A stretch of DNA of 64,000 bases from Rhodanobacter sp. C01 (GCF_002001045.1 NZ_MUNR01000010.1:62001-126000); one strand, 5' to 3'; shown: positions 1 to 9,772, counted from the stretch's first letter. Translations and numbers: made by a program. Notes: generated by a model not told the origin, from the sequence alone.

Positions 1-92
1 GACGGCGCAGAAGAACCTTGATCGGCTGGACATGGCGCCCCTCACCCGGCGCAACCATTCGTTCACTTGCGCGGAGAGCCCATACACGAAAG

Positions 93-470
93 TCATAGAT
101 CGACCGCCGAATGGAATTCCACCTCATCCAGCTCGATAACCAGCCCTTTCTCCTCATCGTCAGAGTCGATCGCCCATTCCTTGGATGGCTTCAGAACCGT
201 CTGCGCGGAAAGTCGCCCCGCCACAGCCTTCTTGCTGACTTCATCCGACAGCTCTGTACCGCACGGATAGATGATTATCAGATTTTCCTGATTTGGCGCG
301 TCGCTCAAGGGAATGCCTGCACAGCTGACAACCTCGACCTCTTGCCCGATCAGCGCCGCCCGGCCGTGAAGCTGTTCGAGACTGACGACCTTGGATTGCG
401 GAGGCCGCATCGCCGCCATGGCACAAGACGCCGATACGAACAGACATGCAATTGCAAAAAGGCGCTTCAT
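93..470 (-). CDS. Small exported protein of unknown function
   Basis: A 125-residue protein that I do not recognise. The N-terminus MKRLFAIACLFVSASCAMA is a good Sec signal peptide, so the mature product of about 105 residues should be periplasmic or surface exposed. It contains two cysteines about 24 residues apart (in VSCAGIPL and YPCGTEL), which could form a disulfide, and an acidic stretch near the C-terminus (DSDDEEKG). The start is set by the signal peptide and by the overlap with the preceding micro-gene: its ATG shares the ATGA with the stop codon of the 43-codon reading frame upstream, which suggests translational coupling. No catalytic motif is visible. Confidence 0.6.
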   Translation of the reverse strand: MKRLFAIACLFVSASCAMAAMRPPQSKVVSLEQLHGRAALIGQEVEVVSCAGIPLSDAPNQENLIIIYPCGTELSDEVSKKAVAGRLSAQTVLKPSKEWAIDSDDEEKGLVIELDEVEFHSAVDL

Positions 471-598
471 TTTTGATTCCCGAAAGTCTGGCGCTCGGCA
501 TCCGCCGACGCGGATGCCGCGGCTGTCTGGGCAGGCAACAAGCCCACGGCGGCGGCGACGGCAAGTAGCGAACGTCGAGGGCAACGATACGCACGCAT
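467..598 (-). CDS. 43-residue signal-peptide micro-ORF, coupled to the next gene
   Basis: A very short reading frame with a strong Shine-Dalgarno (AAGGAAGGAG, six bases before the ATG). It encodes a basic N-region (MRAYRCPRRS) and a hydrophobic core (LLAVAAAVGLL) followed by an Ala/Ser-rich cleavage-like stretch, leaving only about 14 mature residues. Its TGA overlaps the ATG of the downstream exported protein by ATGA. It could be a genuine secreted peptide, a leader that delivers ribosomes to the next gene, or a remnant of a longer gene. Function unknown. Confidence 0.45.
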   Translation of the reverse strand: MRAYRCPRRSLLAVAAAVGLLPAQTAAASASADAERQTFGNQK

Positions 599-725
599 GG
601 CAGGCTCCTTCCTTGGTGGGGCGCGTCGAGACGTTGTACCGGATTTCGGTTTGCCGCGATGTCGGCGCGCGTCGCATTTCACGGAGGCCGTCGGCTGCCG
701 GCGAGTCCGGTTTCCCTTGGCTGTC

Positions 726-1781
726 TCAGCGCTGCGAATGCCCTGACTCGTCGTAATCGCGATGGGTCAGCAGCCCGGGACGGATCAGGTCGATGAACGC
801 GCGCGCCTCGGCGCTGAGGAACTTGCCCTTGCGCATCACCACGCCATAGCTTCGCTGCGGAAAATACTGCTTCATGTTGCGCACGGCCAGCCGCTTGTGA
901 TCGGCCTCGGTGATGCAGATCCCTGTGACGATCGAGATGCCCATGCCCATCGCCACGTATTCCTTGATCACGTCCCAGCCGCCCACCTCGATCGCCACGT
1001 GGTACGGCACCTGGCGCTGCTGGAACACCAGATCGACCAGCCGATAGGTGGACAACCGCTGCGGCGGCAGGATCAGGCCATACGGTGACAGATCCTCCAG
1101 CGTGATCTTGTCCTTCGCCGCCAGCGGATGATCCGGCGGCATGATCAGCATCGGGTCGTAGTGATGCACCGGCGCCCAGGCGATGTCGTTCGGCACATCG
1201 AGCATCGAGCCGACCGCGAAGTCGGCATCATCGGCGCGCAGCAGCGCCATGCCGTCCTTGCCGGTGACATTGGCCAACTGCAGTTGCACCGCAGGAAAGC
1301 GTTCGCGATAACGACGCACCAGATCCGGCAGCAGGTACTGGATGGTCGAGGTGCCCGCGGCGATGGTCAGCCGGCCGCCCTGCAGCCCCTGCACCCGCGC
1401 CTGGAAGTCACGGTCCAGGGTCTCCCAGCCCTCGATCAGCGGTCGCGCCAGCTCGTACAGCGCCTCGCCGGCATCGGTGAGGTTGATGCGGCGCCGCCGA
1501 CGCTCCACCAGGGTTACGCCCAACTCGCGTTCCAGCGCCTGCAACTGCAAGCTGATCGTGGGTTGCGACAAATATAGCGCTTCCGCCGCGCGGGTCAGCG
1601 TACCCAGCTTCACCACGCTGACGAAGGCGCGCAACTGCTTGTGGCGGTTGCCCTTGTAATAGTAACGCCCACCCGTCTCGTCCGCGGCCTTGCCCTTTGC
1701 CCGCTTTTTTGCTGCGCCGCGGCGCAATTTTTCAGGTTTATTCAGCGAATTGTCTGGATTATTCGTGCTTTTTTTCAACAT
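726..1781 (-). CDS. LysR-family regulator, CysB-like, divergent from aceB
   Basis: A LysR-type transcriptional regulator. The winged helix-turn-helix begins near KQLRAFVSVV and contains the typical segment LSQPTISLQLQALERELGV. It is followed by a substrate-binding domain with the effector-pocket strand GGRLTIAAGTS. An N-terminal tail rich in Lys/Arg, ending RYYYKGNRHKQ, precedes the helix-turn-helix as in other Xanthomonadales homologues. I chose the ATG at 1781 (351 residues) because a sigma-70-like promoter overlaps the two earlier ATGs at 1829 and 1808. Divergent transcription from the malate synthase gene, about 110 bp away, suggests it controls the glyoxylate shunt; that role is inferred from position. 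The start is uncertain. Confidence 0.85.
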   Translation of the reverse strand: MLKKSTNNPDNSLNKPEKLRRGAAKKRAKGKAADETGGRYYYKGNRHKQLRAFVSVVKLGTLTRAAEALYLSQPTISLQLQALERELGVTLVERRRRRINLTDAGEALYELARPLIEGWETLDRDFQARVQGLQGGRLTIAAGTSTIQYLLPDLVRRYRERFPAVQLQLANVTGKDGMALLRADDADFAVGSMLDVPNDIAWAPVHHYDPMLIMPPDHPLAAKDKITLEDLSPYGLILPPQRLSTYRLVDLVFQQRQVPYHVAIEVGGWDVIKEYVAMGMGISIVTGICITEADHKRLAVRNMKQYFPQRSYGVVMRKGKFLSAEARAFIDLIRPGLLTHRDYDESGHSQR

Positions 1782-1808
1782 GTTATATGTACCATTGCTA
1801 TTGCTCAT

Positions 1809-1837
1809 AATATTGATTGAAACATTCACTTTGTCAA
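1809..1837 (-). promoter_or_regulatory. Putative sigma-70 promoter of the LysR gene
   Basis: On the minus strand TTGACA (1837-1832) is followed after 17 bases by AATATT (1814-1809). The surrounding DNA is much more AT-rich than the genes. A weaker plus-strand pair (TTGATT at 1813, AAATAG at 1836) overlaps it and could serve aceB, so the regulator would sit between interlocking divergent promoters. Confidence 0.4.
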
Positions 1838-1889
1838 ATAGATGATTTCTGCCCTAGCTTCGAGTCTCCAACGAGAACGGAGCAAGCTC

Positions 1890-3485
1890 ATGGCAGTACC
1901 CCGGGAACGACTTGATACCAGCGCCATCGAAATCCATGCGGACGAGGCCGGTTACGAAAGCATCCTGACCTCCGAGGCCCAGGGTTTCCTGGTCCGCCTG
2001 CATCGTCGCTTCGAAGCCTCGCGGCAGCGCCTGCTGCATGCCCGGCACAAGCGTCAGGTGGAATATGACGCCGGCGCGCTGCCGAACTTCCGTGCCGATA
2101 CCGCCGTGATCCGCCAGTCCGACTGGACTGTGGCGCCGATTCCGGCCGCGCTGCAGGATCGCCGCGTCGAGATCACCGGCCCGGTCGAGCGCAAGATGAT
2201 CATCAACGCGCTGAACTCCGGCGCGAAGGTGTTCATGGCCGACTTCGAGGATTCGTCCGCACCGACCTTCGCCAATCAGCTCGATGGCCAGATCAACCTG
2301 CGCGACGCGGTGAACGGCACGATCGAATTCCGCTCACCCGAAGGCAAGGCCTACCGCGTCAACGACAACCCGGCTGTCCTGGTGGTGCGCCCGCGCGGCT
2401 GGCATCTGATCGACAAGCACATCAGCGTGGACGGCGAGCCGATGGCGGGTGCGCTGGTCGACTTCGGCTTGTTCGTGTTCCACAACGCCCGCGCACTGCA
2501 CCGCCGCGACCGCGGTCCGTACTTCTACCTGCCCAAGCTCGAGGCAATGGAGGAAGCCGCGCTGTGGAACGAGGTGATGGCCACCGCCGAAGACGAACTG
2601 CAACTGCCGATTGGCACGATGAAAGCCACCGTGTTGATCGAGACGCTGCCAGCGGCATTCCAGATGCACGAGATCCTGCACGCGCTGCGCAATCGTGTTG
2701 TCGGCCTCAACTGCGGCCGCTGGGACTACATCTTCTCCTATCTGAAAACGCTGAGAGGTCACCGCGACCGGTTGCTGCCGGAACGTGCCCAGGTGCTGAT
2801 GACAGTGCCATTTCTGAAGGCGTATTCGGAGCTGCTGATCCAGACCTGCCATCGCCGCGGCGCGTTCGCGATGGGCGGCATGGCGGCGCAGATTCCGATC
2901 AAGGGCGACGAGGCGGCCAACGAGGCCGCACTGGCCAAGGTGCGCGCCGACAAGCTGCGTGAAGTACAGGCTGGCCACGACGGCACCTGGGTCGCACACC
3001 CGGCGCTGGTGCCGGTCGCGCAGCAGATCTTCGACGAGTACATGCCCACACCGAATCAGCTTGGCGTGCTGCGCGAGGACGTCCTGGTCACCCGCGAACA
3101 GCTGCTGGCCACGCCGAACGGCACGATCAGCCGCACCGGTTTCGACAACAACGTGGAGGTCTGCCTGCGTTATACCGCCGCTTGGCTGGACGGCCAGGGC
3201 TGCGTGCCGATCCATCACCTGATGGAGGACGCCGCCACCGCCGAGATCGCACGCGCGCAGCTGTGGCAATGGCTGCACCATGGCGAAGTGGAATTTCCGG
3301 ACCACGCGCCGATCGATCTGGCGCTGTTCGACCACGCCCTGGCCACGCACAGCCACCGCCTGCGCCACAGCGACGCACTTGGCGCCCGGCGCGTCGATGC
3401 CGCCGCCGCCCTGCTGTCGGCGCTGGCCCATGCCGACCAGCTCGGCGACTTTCTCACCCTGCCCGCCTACGACCAGCTCGGCTGA
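1890..3485 (+). CDS. aceB: Malate synthase A
   Basis: Condenses glyoxylate with acetyl-CoA to malate, the second step of the glyoxylate shunt, in the cytosol. The 531-residue length matches malate synthase A. Recognisable family segments include MADFEDSSAPT, the PRGWHL block, GTMKATVLIETLPA and LNCGRWDYIFS in the TIM barrel, and MGGMAAQIPI. The catalytic Arg and Asp/Glu lie in these conserved blocks. The start at 1890 gives the usual N-terminus and has a purine-rich site (GAACGGAG) upstream; an in-frame ATG at 1842 would add 16 residues unlike the family. It is followed by isocitrate lyase 96 bp downstream, with a hairpin repeat in the gap, so the pair is probably an operon. Confidence 0.97.
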   Translation: MAVPRERLDTSAIEIHADEAGYESILTSEAQGFLVRLHRRFEASRQRLLHARHKRQVEYDAGALPNFRADTAVIRQSDWTVAPIPAALQDRRVEITGPVERKMIINALNSGAKVFMADFEDSSAPTFANQLDGQINLRDAVNGTIEFRSPEGKAYRVNDNPAVLVVRPRGWHLIDKHISVDGEPMAGALVDFGLFVFHNARALHRRDRGPYFYLPKLEAMEEAALWNEVMATAEDELQLPIGTMKATVLIETLPAAFQMHEILHALRNRVVGLNCGRWDYIFSYLKTLRGHRDRLLPERAQVLMTVPFLKAYSELLIQTCHRRGAFAMGGMAAQIPIKGDEAANEAALAKVRADKLREVQAGHDGTWVAHPALVPVAQQIFDEYMPTPNQLGVLREDVLVTREQLLATPNGTISRTGFDNNVEVCLRYTAAWLDGQGCVPIHHLMEDAATAEIARAQLWQWLHHGEVEFPDHAPIDLALFDHALATHSHRLRHSDALGARRVDAAAALLSALAHADQLGDFLTLPAYDQLG

Positions 3486-3499
3486 TCTACCTGATCCCC

Positions 3500-3553
3500 A
3501 TAGGAGCGGCTTCAGCCGCGACACCCTTGCATTCGCGGCTGAAGCCGCTCCTG
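3500..3553. repeat. GTAG/REP-type stem-loop between aceB and aceA
   Basis: A near-perfect inverted repeat: arm TAGGAGCGGCTTCAGCCGCG starts at 3500 and its complement ends at 3553 with a 12-base loop. It resembles the GTAG-headed palindromic repeats of Xanthomonadaceae. Lying between two co-transcribed genes, it could stabilise the upstream message or tune the ratio of the two enzymes. Confidence 0.8.
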
Positions 3554-3581
3554 CAAACTTTCGATTTCACGGAGCCACCCC

Positions 3582-4877
3582 ATGAAGAACACCCTGCCTA
3601 CCGCCGAACAGATTTCGCTGGACTGGAAGAACAACACTCGCTGGTCCGGTATCGAGCGCAACTACAGCGCCGAAGATGTGGTCCGCCTGCGTGGCACCGT
3701 CGCGGTCGAGCACTCGCTGGCCCGCCGTGGTGCCGAGCGGCTATGGAAGTCGCTGCACAAGGAGGATTTCGTCAATGCACTCGGTGCGCTCACCGGCAAC
3801 CAGGCGATGCAACAGGTGAAGGCCGGACTGCAGGCAATCTACCTCAGCGGCTGGCAGGTCGCCGCCGATGCCAACGTCGCCGGCGAAATGTATCCCGACC
3901 AGTCGCTGTATCCGGCCAACTCGGTGCCGCTGGTGGTCAAGAAGATCAACAACACCCTGCTGCGTGCCGACCAGCTGCATCATGCGGAGGGCAAGGACGA
4001 CACCGACTGGCTCGTGCCGATCGTGGCCGATGCCGAGGCCGGCTTCGGTGGCGTGCTGAATGCGTTCGAACTGATGAAGGCGATGATCGAGGCCGGCGCT
4101 GCAGGCGTGCATTTCGAGGATCAGCTGGCCTCGGTGAAGAAGTGCGGCCACATGGGCGGCAAGGTATTGGTGCCGACCCGCGAGGCCGTCGACAAGTTGA
4201 ACGCCGCGCGCCTCGCTGCCGACGTTGCCGGCGTGCCGACCCTGCTGGTAGCACGCACCGATGCCGATGCCGCTGACCTGCTCACCTCGGACATCGACGA
4301 CAACGACAAGGCCTTCATCACCGGCGAGCGCACCGTCGAAGGTTTCTACCGCGTACGCCCGGGCCTGGATCAGGCGATCAGTCGCGGCCTCGCCTACGCG
4401 CCATATGCTGACCTGATCTGGTGCGAGACCAGCAAGCCGAACCTGGAAGACGCGCGCAAGTTCGCCGAAGCGATCCACGCGAAGTTCCCCGGCAAGCTGC
4501 TGGCCTACAACTGCTCGCCCAGCTTCAACTGGAAGAAGAACCTGGACGACGCCACCATCGCGACGTTCCAGAAGGAGCTGGGTGCGATGGGTTACAAGTT
4601 CCAGTTCATCACCCTGGCCGGCTTCCACAGCCTCAACTACGGCATGTTCGATCTGGCACACGGCTACGCGCGTCGCCAGATGAGTGCGTTCGTCGAACTG
4701 CAGGAGAAGGAATTCGCGGCTGCCGAGCGTGGCTTTACCGCAGTGAAGCATCAGCGCGAAGTGGGTACCGGCTATTTCGACCAGGTGACCCAGGCGATCC
4801 AGCAGGGCAAGTCCTCGACCACGGCGCTGACCGGCTCGACCGAGGAGGCCCAGTTCAAGCAAGCCTCAGCCGCGTAA
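3582..4877 (+). CDS. aceA: Isocitrate lyase
   Basis: Cleaves isocitrate to succinate and glyoxylate, the first step of the glyoxylate shunt. The length of 431 residues is typical of the short bacterial form. The catalytic loop [14 protein letters not shown] contains the conserved KKCGH with the essential cysteine. Other family blocks are the metal-binding [36 protein letters not shown] and QFITLAGFH. The start codon is followed directly by the conserved N-terminal region ([19 protein letters not shown]). It is paired with aceB upstream; the LysR gene divergent from aceB is the likely local regulator. Ends just before another hairpin repeat shared with the convergent antiporter gene. Confidence 0.98.
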   Translation: MKNTLPTAEQISLDWKNNTRWSGIERNYSAEDVVRLRGTVAVEHSLARRGAERLWKSLHKEDFVNALGALTGNQAMQQVKAGLQAIYLSGWQVAADANVAGEMYPDQSLYPANSVPLVVKKINNTLLRADQLHHAEGKDDTDWLVPIVADAEAGFGGVLNAFELMKAMIEAGAAGVHFEDQLASVKKCGHMGGKVLVPTREAVDKLNAARLAADVAGVPTLLVARTDADAADLLTSDIDDNDKAFITGERTVEGFYRVRPGLDQAISRGLAYAPYADLIWCETSKPNLEDARKFAEAIHAKFPGKLLAYNCSPSFNWKKNLDDATIATFQKELGAMGYKFQFITLAGFHSLNYGMFDLAHGYARRQMSAFVELQEKEFAAAERGFTAVKHQREVGTGYFDQVTQAIQQGKSSTTALTGSTEEAQFKQASAA

Positions 4878-4889
4878 CCGCACAACACC

Positions 4890-4960
4890 TGTAGGAGCGC
4901 ACCCTGTGCGCGATAGCTCTTCGTCATGAAGTGCATTCGCGCACAGGGTGCGCTCCTACA
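4890..4960. repeat. GTAG/REP-type stem-loop between convergent aceA and antiporter genes
   Basis: Inverted repeat with arms TGTAGGAGCGCACCCTGTGC and its complement, loop about 22 bases. The same arm sequence recurs between nrdA and nrdB at 12252-12320. The right arm reaches into the last codons of the antiporter gene on the other strand and supplies its TAG stop codon. Confidence 0.88.
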
Positions 4961-6743
4961 ACTCTGCCGGCGGCACCAAGGCAATCACCGTCCAGCCTGG
5001 CTTCGGCTCCAACTCGCGCTTGGTCGAGGCCACGCGCAATGCACCCTTCTCCTCCACTCCGAACATCAGCACGGTATTCGAACCGTATTGCTCGATGAAG
5101 TGCGACCAGTCGAAGGTGGTGCTGAGCCGGGTCGACTTGATCCGCCAACCGTGTCCAAGCATTTCAGCAAAGCGGCCGTGGGTCATCTCCTCATCGAACA
5201 GCGGCGGCGCCAGCAGCGTGCCGGACAAGGCCGCGCGATCCGTGCTTTCCTGTGGCGTCAGGTTGCGCAGCCGATACACCTTGTCGCGCCCGAACTCCTG
5301 CCGGTAATGCACGCAGGCCAGCGAATTGCGCTCACGATGGGTGGACACCGCCAGCAACCGGCCGATGCCGGTGAGATCCAGATGACGCTCGGCATGCGGC
5401 GAGGCCGGGTTGCCGAAGAACGTGGGCAAGCCGTCCATGCGCGCCCGGCGGATGCCCTCCCAGTCATCATCAGCCAGCATCACGCGAAAACCAGCCTCGT
5501 CCAGTACCTTGCCGATCGCCCGTGCCACCTCGTCGGAACCGAAGATCAGCAGGCCGCGTGGCTCCGGCTCGGCCACTTTCAGCCAGATCGCCAACGGTCG
5601 CGCGGTGGCACTCTGCAGCACCACGGTGCCAATGATCAGGATAAAAACCAGCGGCACGAGTGCTCCGCCACCCGCCACGCCCAGCGCATCGAGGCGCAGG
5701 GCAAACAGTGCCGACACCGACGCCGCCACGATGCCACGTGGCGCTACCCAGCCGACCAGGGCACGCTCACGCCAAGTCAGCGCGCTACCCAGACTCGACA
5801 GCAGCACGGTCAGCGGCCGCACCACCAACTGGGCAATCACGAACAGCGCGATGCCGGCGCCCAGCATGCCGTCCGGCAGTGGCCAGTGCAGCCGCGCGGC
5901 CAGCAGAATGAACAGTACCGACACCAACACCGTAGTGAGGCTTTCCTTGAAGTCGAGGATGTCGTCGACGTGCACGCCGCGCATGTTGCCCAGCGCGATG
6001 CCCATGATGGTCACCGCCAGCAATCCCGATTCATGCGTGATCACGTTGGAAACGCTGAAGGCGAACAACACTGCGGCGAGAACGGCATAGTTCTGCAGGT
6101 ATTCGGGGATCAACTGTCGGCGCAGCAGGTGGCCTGTCAGCCACGCGCTCAGCGCGCCGATCACCGTGCCGCAACCGATCGTGGCGATGAAGATGCCGAT
6201 GGTGTGGCCTTCCTGCCGTGACACGATCGCCTCGAAAATCAGCACCGCGAACAGTGCGCCGAGCGGATCGATCACGATGCCTTCCCAGCGCAGCGTGTTG
6301 GCGATGCGCGCGTTCGGCCGTAGCGTGCGCAGCATCGGCGCGATCACCGTAGGCCCGGTGACACAGGCCAGCGCGCCGAACAGCAAGGCGATCGACCAGC
6401 TGAGCCCAGCCACGATGTGCGCCGCCAGCGCCAGCAGCAGCAGCGCGGTCACCGCGCCGTAGCTGACCAAGCCGCGCACCACATGGCCGATGCCCGGCAA
6501 CTCGTGAAAGCGCAGAGTGAGACTGCCTTCGAACAGGATCAGTGCCACCGCCAGTGACACGATCGGGAACAGCAGGCCGCCGAGCAATTTGTCCGGATCG
6601 AGCAGACCACTGACAGGTCCGAGCAGGATGCCGGCCAGCAACAGGAACAGGATCGCCGGCAGCTTCACGCGCCAAGCCACCCACTGCGCCAGAAAGCCGA
6701 TCATCAACATGCCGGCGAGCATCAGGCCGAGCTCGATCGTCAT
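4956..6743 (-). CDS. CPA1-family cation/proton antiporter with C-terminal nucleotide-binding domain
   Basis: A 595-residue inner-membrane Na+(or K+)/H+ antiporter. Residues about 1-385 form a dozen hydrophobic segments, with family motifs such as LFEGSLTL, VTGPTVIAPML and RWEGIVIDPLGAL, the last carrying the acidic residues expected in the ion path. From about residue 395 a Rossmann-like TrkA-N-type domain follows (LLIFGSDEVARAIGKVLDEAG), so gating by a nucleotide is likely. The closing residues (GWTVIALVPPAEL) resemble a small TrkA-C-like segment. The stop codon TAG is the head of the hairpin repeat at 4890-4960, so the natural C-terminus may have been reset by the repeat. Cation specificity cannot be told from sequence. 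Confidence 0.9.
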   Translation of the reverse strand: MTIELGLMLAGMLMIGFLAQWVAWRVKLPAILFLLLAGILLGPVSGLLDPDKLLGGLLFPIVSLAVALILFEGSLTLRFHELPGIGHVVRGLVSYGAVTALLLLALAAHIVAGLSWSIALLFGALACVTGPTVIAPMLRTLRPNARIANTLRWEGIVIDPLGALFAVLIFEAIVSRQEGHTIGIFIATIGCGTVIGALSAWLTGHLLRRQLIPEYLQNYAVLAAVLFAFSVSNVITHESGLLAVTIMGIALGNMRGVHVDDILDFKESLTTVLVSVLFILLAARLHWPLPDGMLGAGIALFVIAQLVVRPLTVLLSSLGSALTWRERALVGWVAPRGIVAASVSALFALRLDALGVAGGGALVPLVFILIIGTVVLQSATARPLAIWLKVAEPEPRGLLIFGSDEVARAIGKVLDEAGFRVMLADDDWEGIRRARMDGLPTFFGNPASPHAERHLDLTGIGRLLAVSTHRERNSLACVHYRQEFGRDKVYRLRNLTPQESTDRAALSGTLLAPPLFDEEMTHGRFAEMLGHGWRIKSTRLSTTFDWSHFIEQYGSNTVLMFGVEEKGALRVASTKRELEPKPGWTVIALVPPAEL

Positions 6744-6812
6744 CGCAGTCCCTGGGTGAACTTCAGGCCACTATCGGAGCATGTGCCATGGGCGCACGTC
6801 CAGCGGCTCGAC

Positions 6813-8312
6813 TCAGAGCCGCCGATACTGCAGCGCCTCGGCCAGATGCTCACGCTCCAGCAAGGCCGCACCGCCATCGAGATCGGCAATCGTGCGGGCA
6901 ACCCGCAGCACGCGATGGTAGGCACGTGCAGACAAGCCCAGCCGCTCCAGCGCACTTTCAAACCAGCGCCGTTCAGCCGGACCCAGTGCGCAATCGCGCT
7001 CCAGTTCGCGCACGCTGATTTCGGCATTGGGGCGACCGGCCCGCATCAGCGATTGTCGCCGCGCCTCGAGCACGCGCGTACGTACAGTGGCGGAATCCTC
7101 ATCGCGCTCGCTGCGCGGCAATCCGAGATCGGCCAACGGCACTTGCGGGACCTCCACGCAGAGATCGATGCGATCGAGCAGCGGCCCGGAAATGCGCGAT
7201 CGATAACGCTGGATCTGATCGGGCGTGCACTGGCAACGCTGGCGCGGATCGCCGGCATAGCCGCAGGGACACGGATTCATCGCCGCGACTAGTTGAAATT
7301 GTGCGGGAAACGTCGACTGCCGCGCTGCCCGCGAAATCACGATGTGGCCGGACTCCATCGGCTCACGCAACACTTCCAGCACGTGCCGGCTGAACTCCGG
7401 CAGCTCGTCCAGAAACAGTACGCCGTTGTGCGCGAGCGAGATCTCGCCTGGTCGCGGATACGAACCACCACCGACCAGCGCAACCGCTGACGCGGTGTGG
7501 TGTGGCGCCCGGAACGGCCGCCGCCGCCATTGCGCCAGATCGGCACTCTGCCCAGCCACCGACAGCACCGCGCAAGTTTCCAGCGCTTCCGATTCGGACA
7601 GCGGAGGCAAGATGCCCGGCAAGCGTTCAGCCAGCATGGTCTTGCCGGTGCCGGGCGGCCCCATCAGCAGCAGGTGATGGCCACCGACGGCGGTGATTTC
7701 CAGTGCACGCCGCGCCTGCAGCTGGCCGCGCACATCACGCAGATCCGGCCCACTGTCGACACCGCCATCGCTGGGAATGCCGATCGGCGCGGACAATTCC
7801 TGCGCCCCGCGCAGCCAGCCACATACCTCGGCCAGCGTATCGGCCACTCGCACATCCACATCCGGCACCAGCGCTGCTTCAGCGGCATTTTCGCGCGGCA
7901 CCACCACGCGACGACCGCGCGCACGTGCGCGCAACAGCGCCGGCAGCACACCGGAGACGCTGCGCAACGAACCGGTCAGCGCCAGCTCACCCAGAAATTC
8001 GCAGTCATCCAGTTTTTCGCGCGGCACCTGACCGCTGGCCGCGAGGATGCCCAGTGCGATCGACAGGTCGAAACGCCCACCATCCTTGGGCAGCTCAGCC
8101 GGCGCCAGATTCACGGTGACCCGGCGGTTGGGATATTCGAACGCGGTGTTCTGGATCGCCACACGCACGCGATCACGCGCCTCGCGCACCGCGGCCTCAG
8201 GCAGGCCGACAATATTGGTCGCCGGCAAGCCGCCGGACAGGTGCACTTCCACCATCACCTGCGGCGCGGCGATCCCTTCCTGGGCACGGCTGAGGGTGAC
8301 GGCAAGACTCAT
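6813..8312 (-). CDS. comM: YifB/ComM-type magnesium-chelatase-like AAA+ ATPase
   Basis: A 499-residue AAA+ protein. In naturally competent bacteria ComM acts as a hexameric branch-migration helicase during integration of transforming DNA. The N-terminal ChlI-like domain (VMVEVHLSGGLPATNIVGLP) precedes the ATPase core with Walker A GPPGTGKTML and Walker B VLFLDELPEF. The cysteine-containing insert NPCPCGYAGDPRQRC is typical of the family, and the C-terminal helical lid closes with ARTIADLDGG. The start at 8312 gives the canonical MSLAVTLSRAQ N-terminus; an upstream ATG at 8375 would add 21 unrelated residues. Downstream of ubiK and separated from it by a terminator, so it is likely transcribed on its own. 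Confidence 0.93.
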   Translation of the reverse strand: MSLAVTLSRAQEGIAAPQVMVEVHLSGGLPATNIVGLPEAAVREARDRVRVAIQNTAFEYPNRRVTVNLAPAELPKDGGRFDLSIALGILAASGQVPREKLDDCEFLGELALTGSLRSVSGVLPALLRARARGRRVVVPRENAAEAALVPDVDVRVADTLAEVCGWLRGAQELSAPIGIPSDGGVDSGPDLRDVRGQLQARRALEITAVGGHHLLLMGPPGTGKTMLAERLPGILPPLSESEALETCAVLSVAGQSADLAQWRRRPFRAPHHTASAVALVGGGSYPRPGEISLAHNGVLFLDELPEFSRHVLEVLREPMESGHIVISRAARQSTFPAQFQLVAAMNPCPCGYAGDPRQRCQCTPDQIQRYRSRISGPLLDRIDLCVEVPQVPLADLGLPRSERDEDSATVRTRVLEARRQSLMRAGRPNAEISVRELERDCALGPAERRWFESALERLGLSARAYHRVLRVARTIADLDGGAALLEREHLAEALQYRRL

Positions 8313-8395
8313 GCGGCCGCAGGCCGCTGACGCGTGGAGGAGTCGCTGATATTCAAGGACATCATGCGACTCCATCGACAGTGCTGGATAAATAA

Positions 8396-8440
8396 CCGCC
8401 CCCGATCGTTCTCGGGGTGAGGGTGACGGATCGGGGGCGG
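8396..8440 (-). terminator. Rho-independent terminator after ubiK
   Basis: Reading leftwards, a perfect 12-bp stem CCGCCCCCGATC/GATCGGGGGCGG (8429-8440 with 8396-8407) is followed at once by TTATTTAT, giving a strong hairpin with a T-rich tail. Confidence 0.8.
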
Positions 8441-8461
8441 CTCCCGGGAGGTTGGTTGTTG

Positions 8462-8716
8462 CTAGCCCCCGCGGGCAGGTACGGCGGCCTCGAGTTCGGC
8501 CACACGTCGCTCCAATTCGTCGACCTTGGCGCGGGTACGCGCCAGCACCTGTGTCTGGACTTCGAATTCTTCGCGGGTGACCAGGTCGAGGCGGCGCAGT
8601 CCCTGCGCCAGAACATCCTGGAAGTTGGCGCGCAAATCCTGTTGCGCCTGTGCCAGTCCTGGCGGTACCAACGACACAAGTCGCAGGGCAATCTGGTCGA
8701 TATCCTGCCTGTTCAT
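8462..8716 (-). CDS. ubiK: UbiK-type ubiquinone biosynthesis accessory factor (BMFP domain)
   Basis: An 84-residue protein of the membrane-fusogenic BMFP family. In E. coli UbiK binds UbiJ and lipids and helps the aerobic ubiquinone biosynthesis complex. The N-terminal amphipathic helix (DIDQIALRLVSLVPPGLAQ) is followed by a linker with VTREEFEVQTQVLARTR, and the C-terminus is a coiled coil (LERRVAELEA) that would trimerise. Start chosen at the ATG beginning MNRQDIDQIA, the usual family start; longer readings run into unrelated sequence. It is divergent from the PII gene across about 185 bp and ends in a clear terminator. Confidence 0.88.
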   Translation of the reverse strand: MNRQDIDQIALRLVSLVPPGLAQAQQDLRANFQDVLAQGLRRLDLVTREEFEVQTQVLARTRAKVDELERRVAELEAAVPARGG

Positions 8717-8803
8717 CGTGAACAGCGCCTCAAGCTCGTCGAGATAAATATTAGGTGAATGGAAGTCGAGGCTGCCATCGGTACGCTCCGTCAAAAACTG
8801 TAA

Positions 8804-9241
<438 letters not shown>

Positions 9242-9439
9242 TCGCTGTCAGCGCACCCTGACGCGCCGCATTTGCTCCGGCCCCGCAGCAACCCCGAGGC
9301 ACAAAAAAAGGTGACCCCGCGGCAACCCGCACCACGCCTTGCCGCGCGCGGCTTATCCCCCGACTTGTGCACAACTTGTTGGGTTGACCCTGCCCGACGC
9401 ACCCGATATGTTGTGTCCGTCGGTGCCCGTCCAGACGCG

Positions 9440-9607
9440 ATCGTCGGTCGGGTTTAAAAGGGAATCCGGTGTAATTCCGGAACTGCCCCGCAGCGGTAAA
9501 GCGGAAACGAACGTCGCCACATGCACTGGTCGTCCACGACTGGGAAGCGGGGACAAGTAGGCGGATCGCAAGATCCATGTCCGCAAGTCCGAAGACCTGC
9601 CGGCACA
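9440..9607 (+). promoter_or_regulatory. Cobalamin (B12) riboswitch upstream of nrdAB
   Basis: The order and sequence of conserved elements match the AdoCbl-class riboswitch: TTTAAAAGGGAATCCGGTG, then AATTCCGGAACTGCCCCGCA with GCGGTAAAGCGGAA, then ACTGGGAAGCGGG, and at the 3' end AAGTCCGAAGACCTGCC. It lies in the 531-bp leader before nrdA. Boundaries are judged by eye. In known cases cobalamin binding shuts down the downstream gene. About 165 bases separate its 3' end from the nrdA start, containing GC-rich inverted repeats that could be the expression platform; the mechanism cannot be decided here. Confidence 0.92.
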
Positions 9608-9772
9608 TCGGGACGAACGTGTCCCGGTGCGTAGTGACGGCTTCCGCGGGGAGGCACGTCGCAGTGCAGTAGGCCGCATGGCGCCTGCATTGTGACCCGT
9701 TCCCGGAATCCATCGCTTCAGGCCCTGCGCGCGGGAGCAGGTGTTTGATGTCCATGCCGGGAGCCCACAGCC

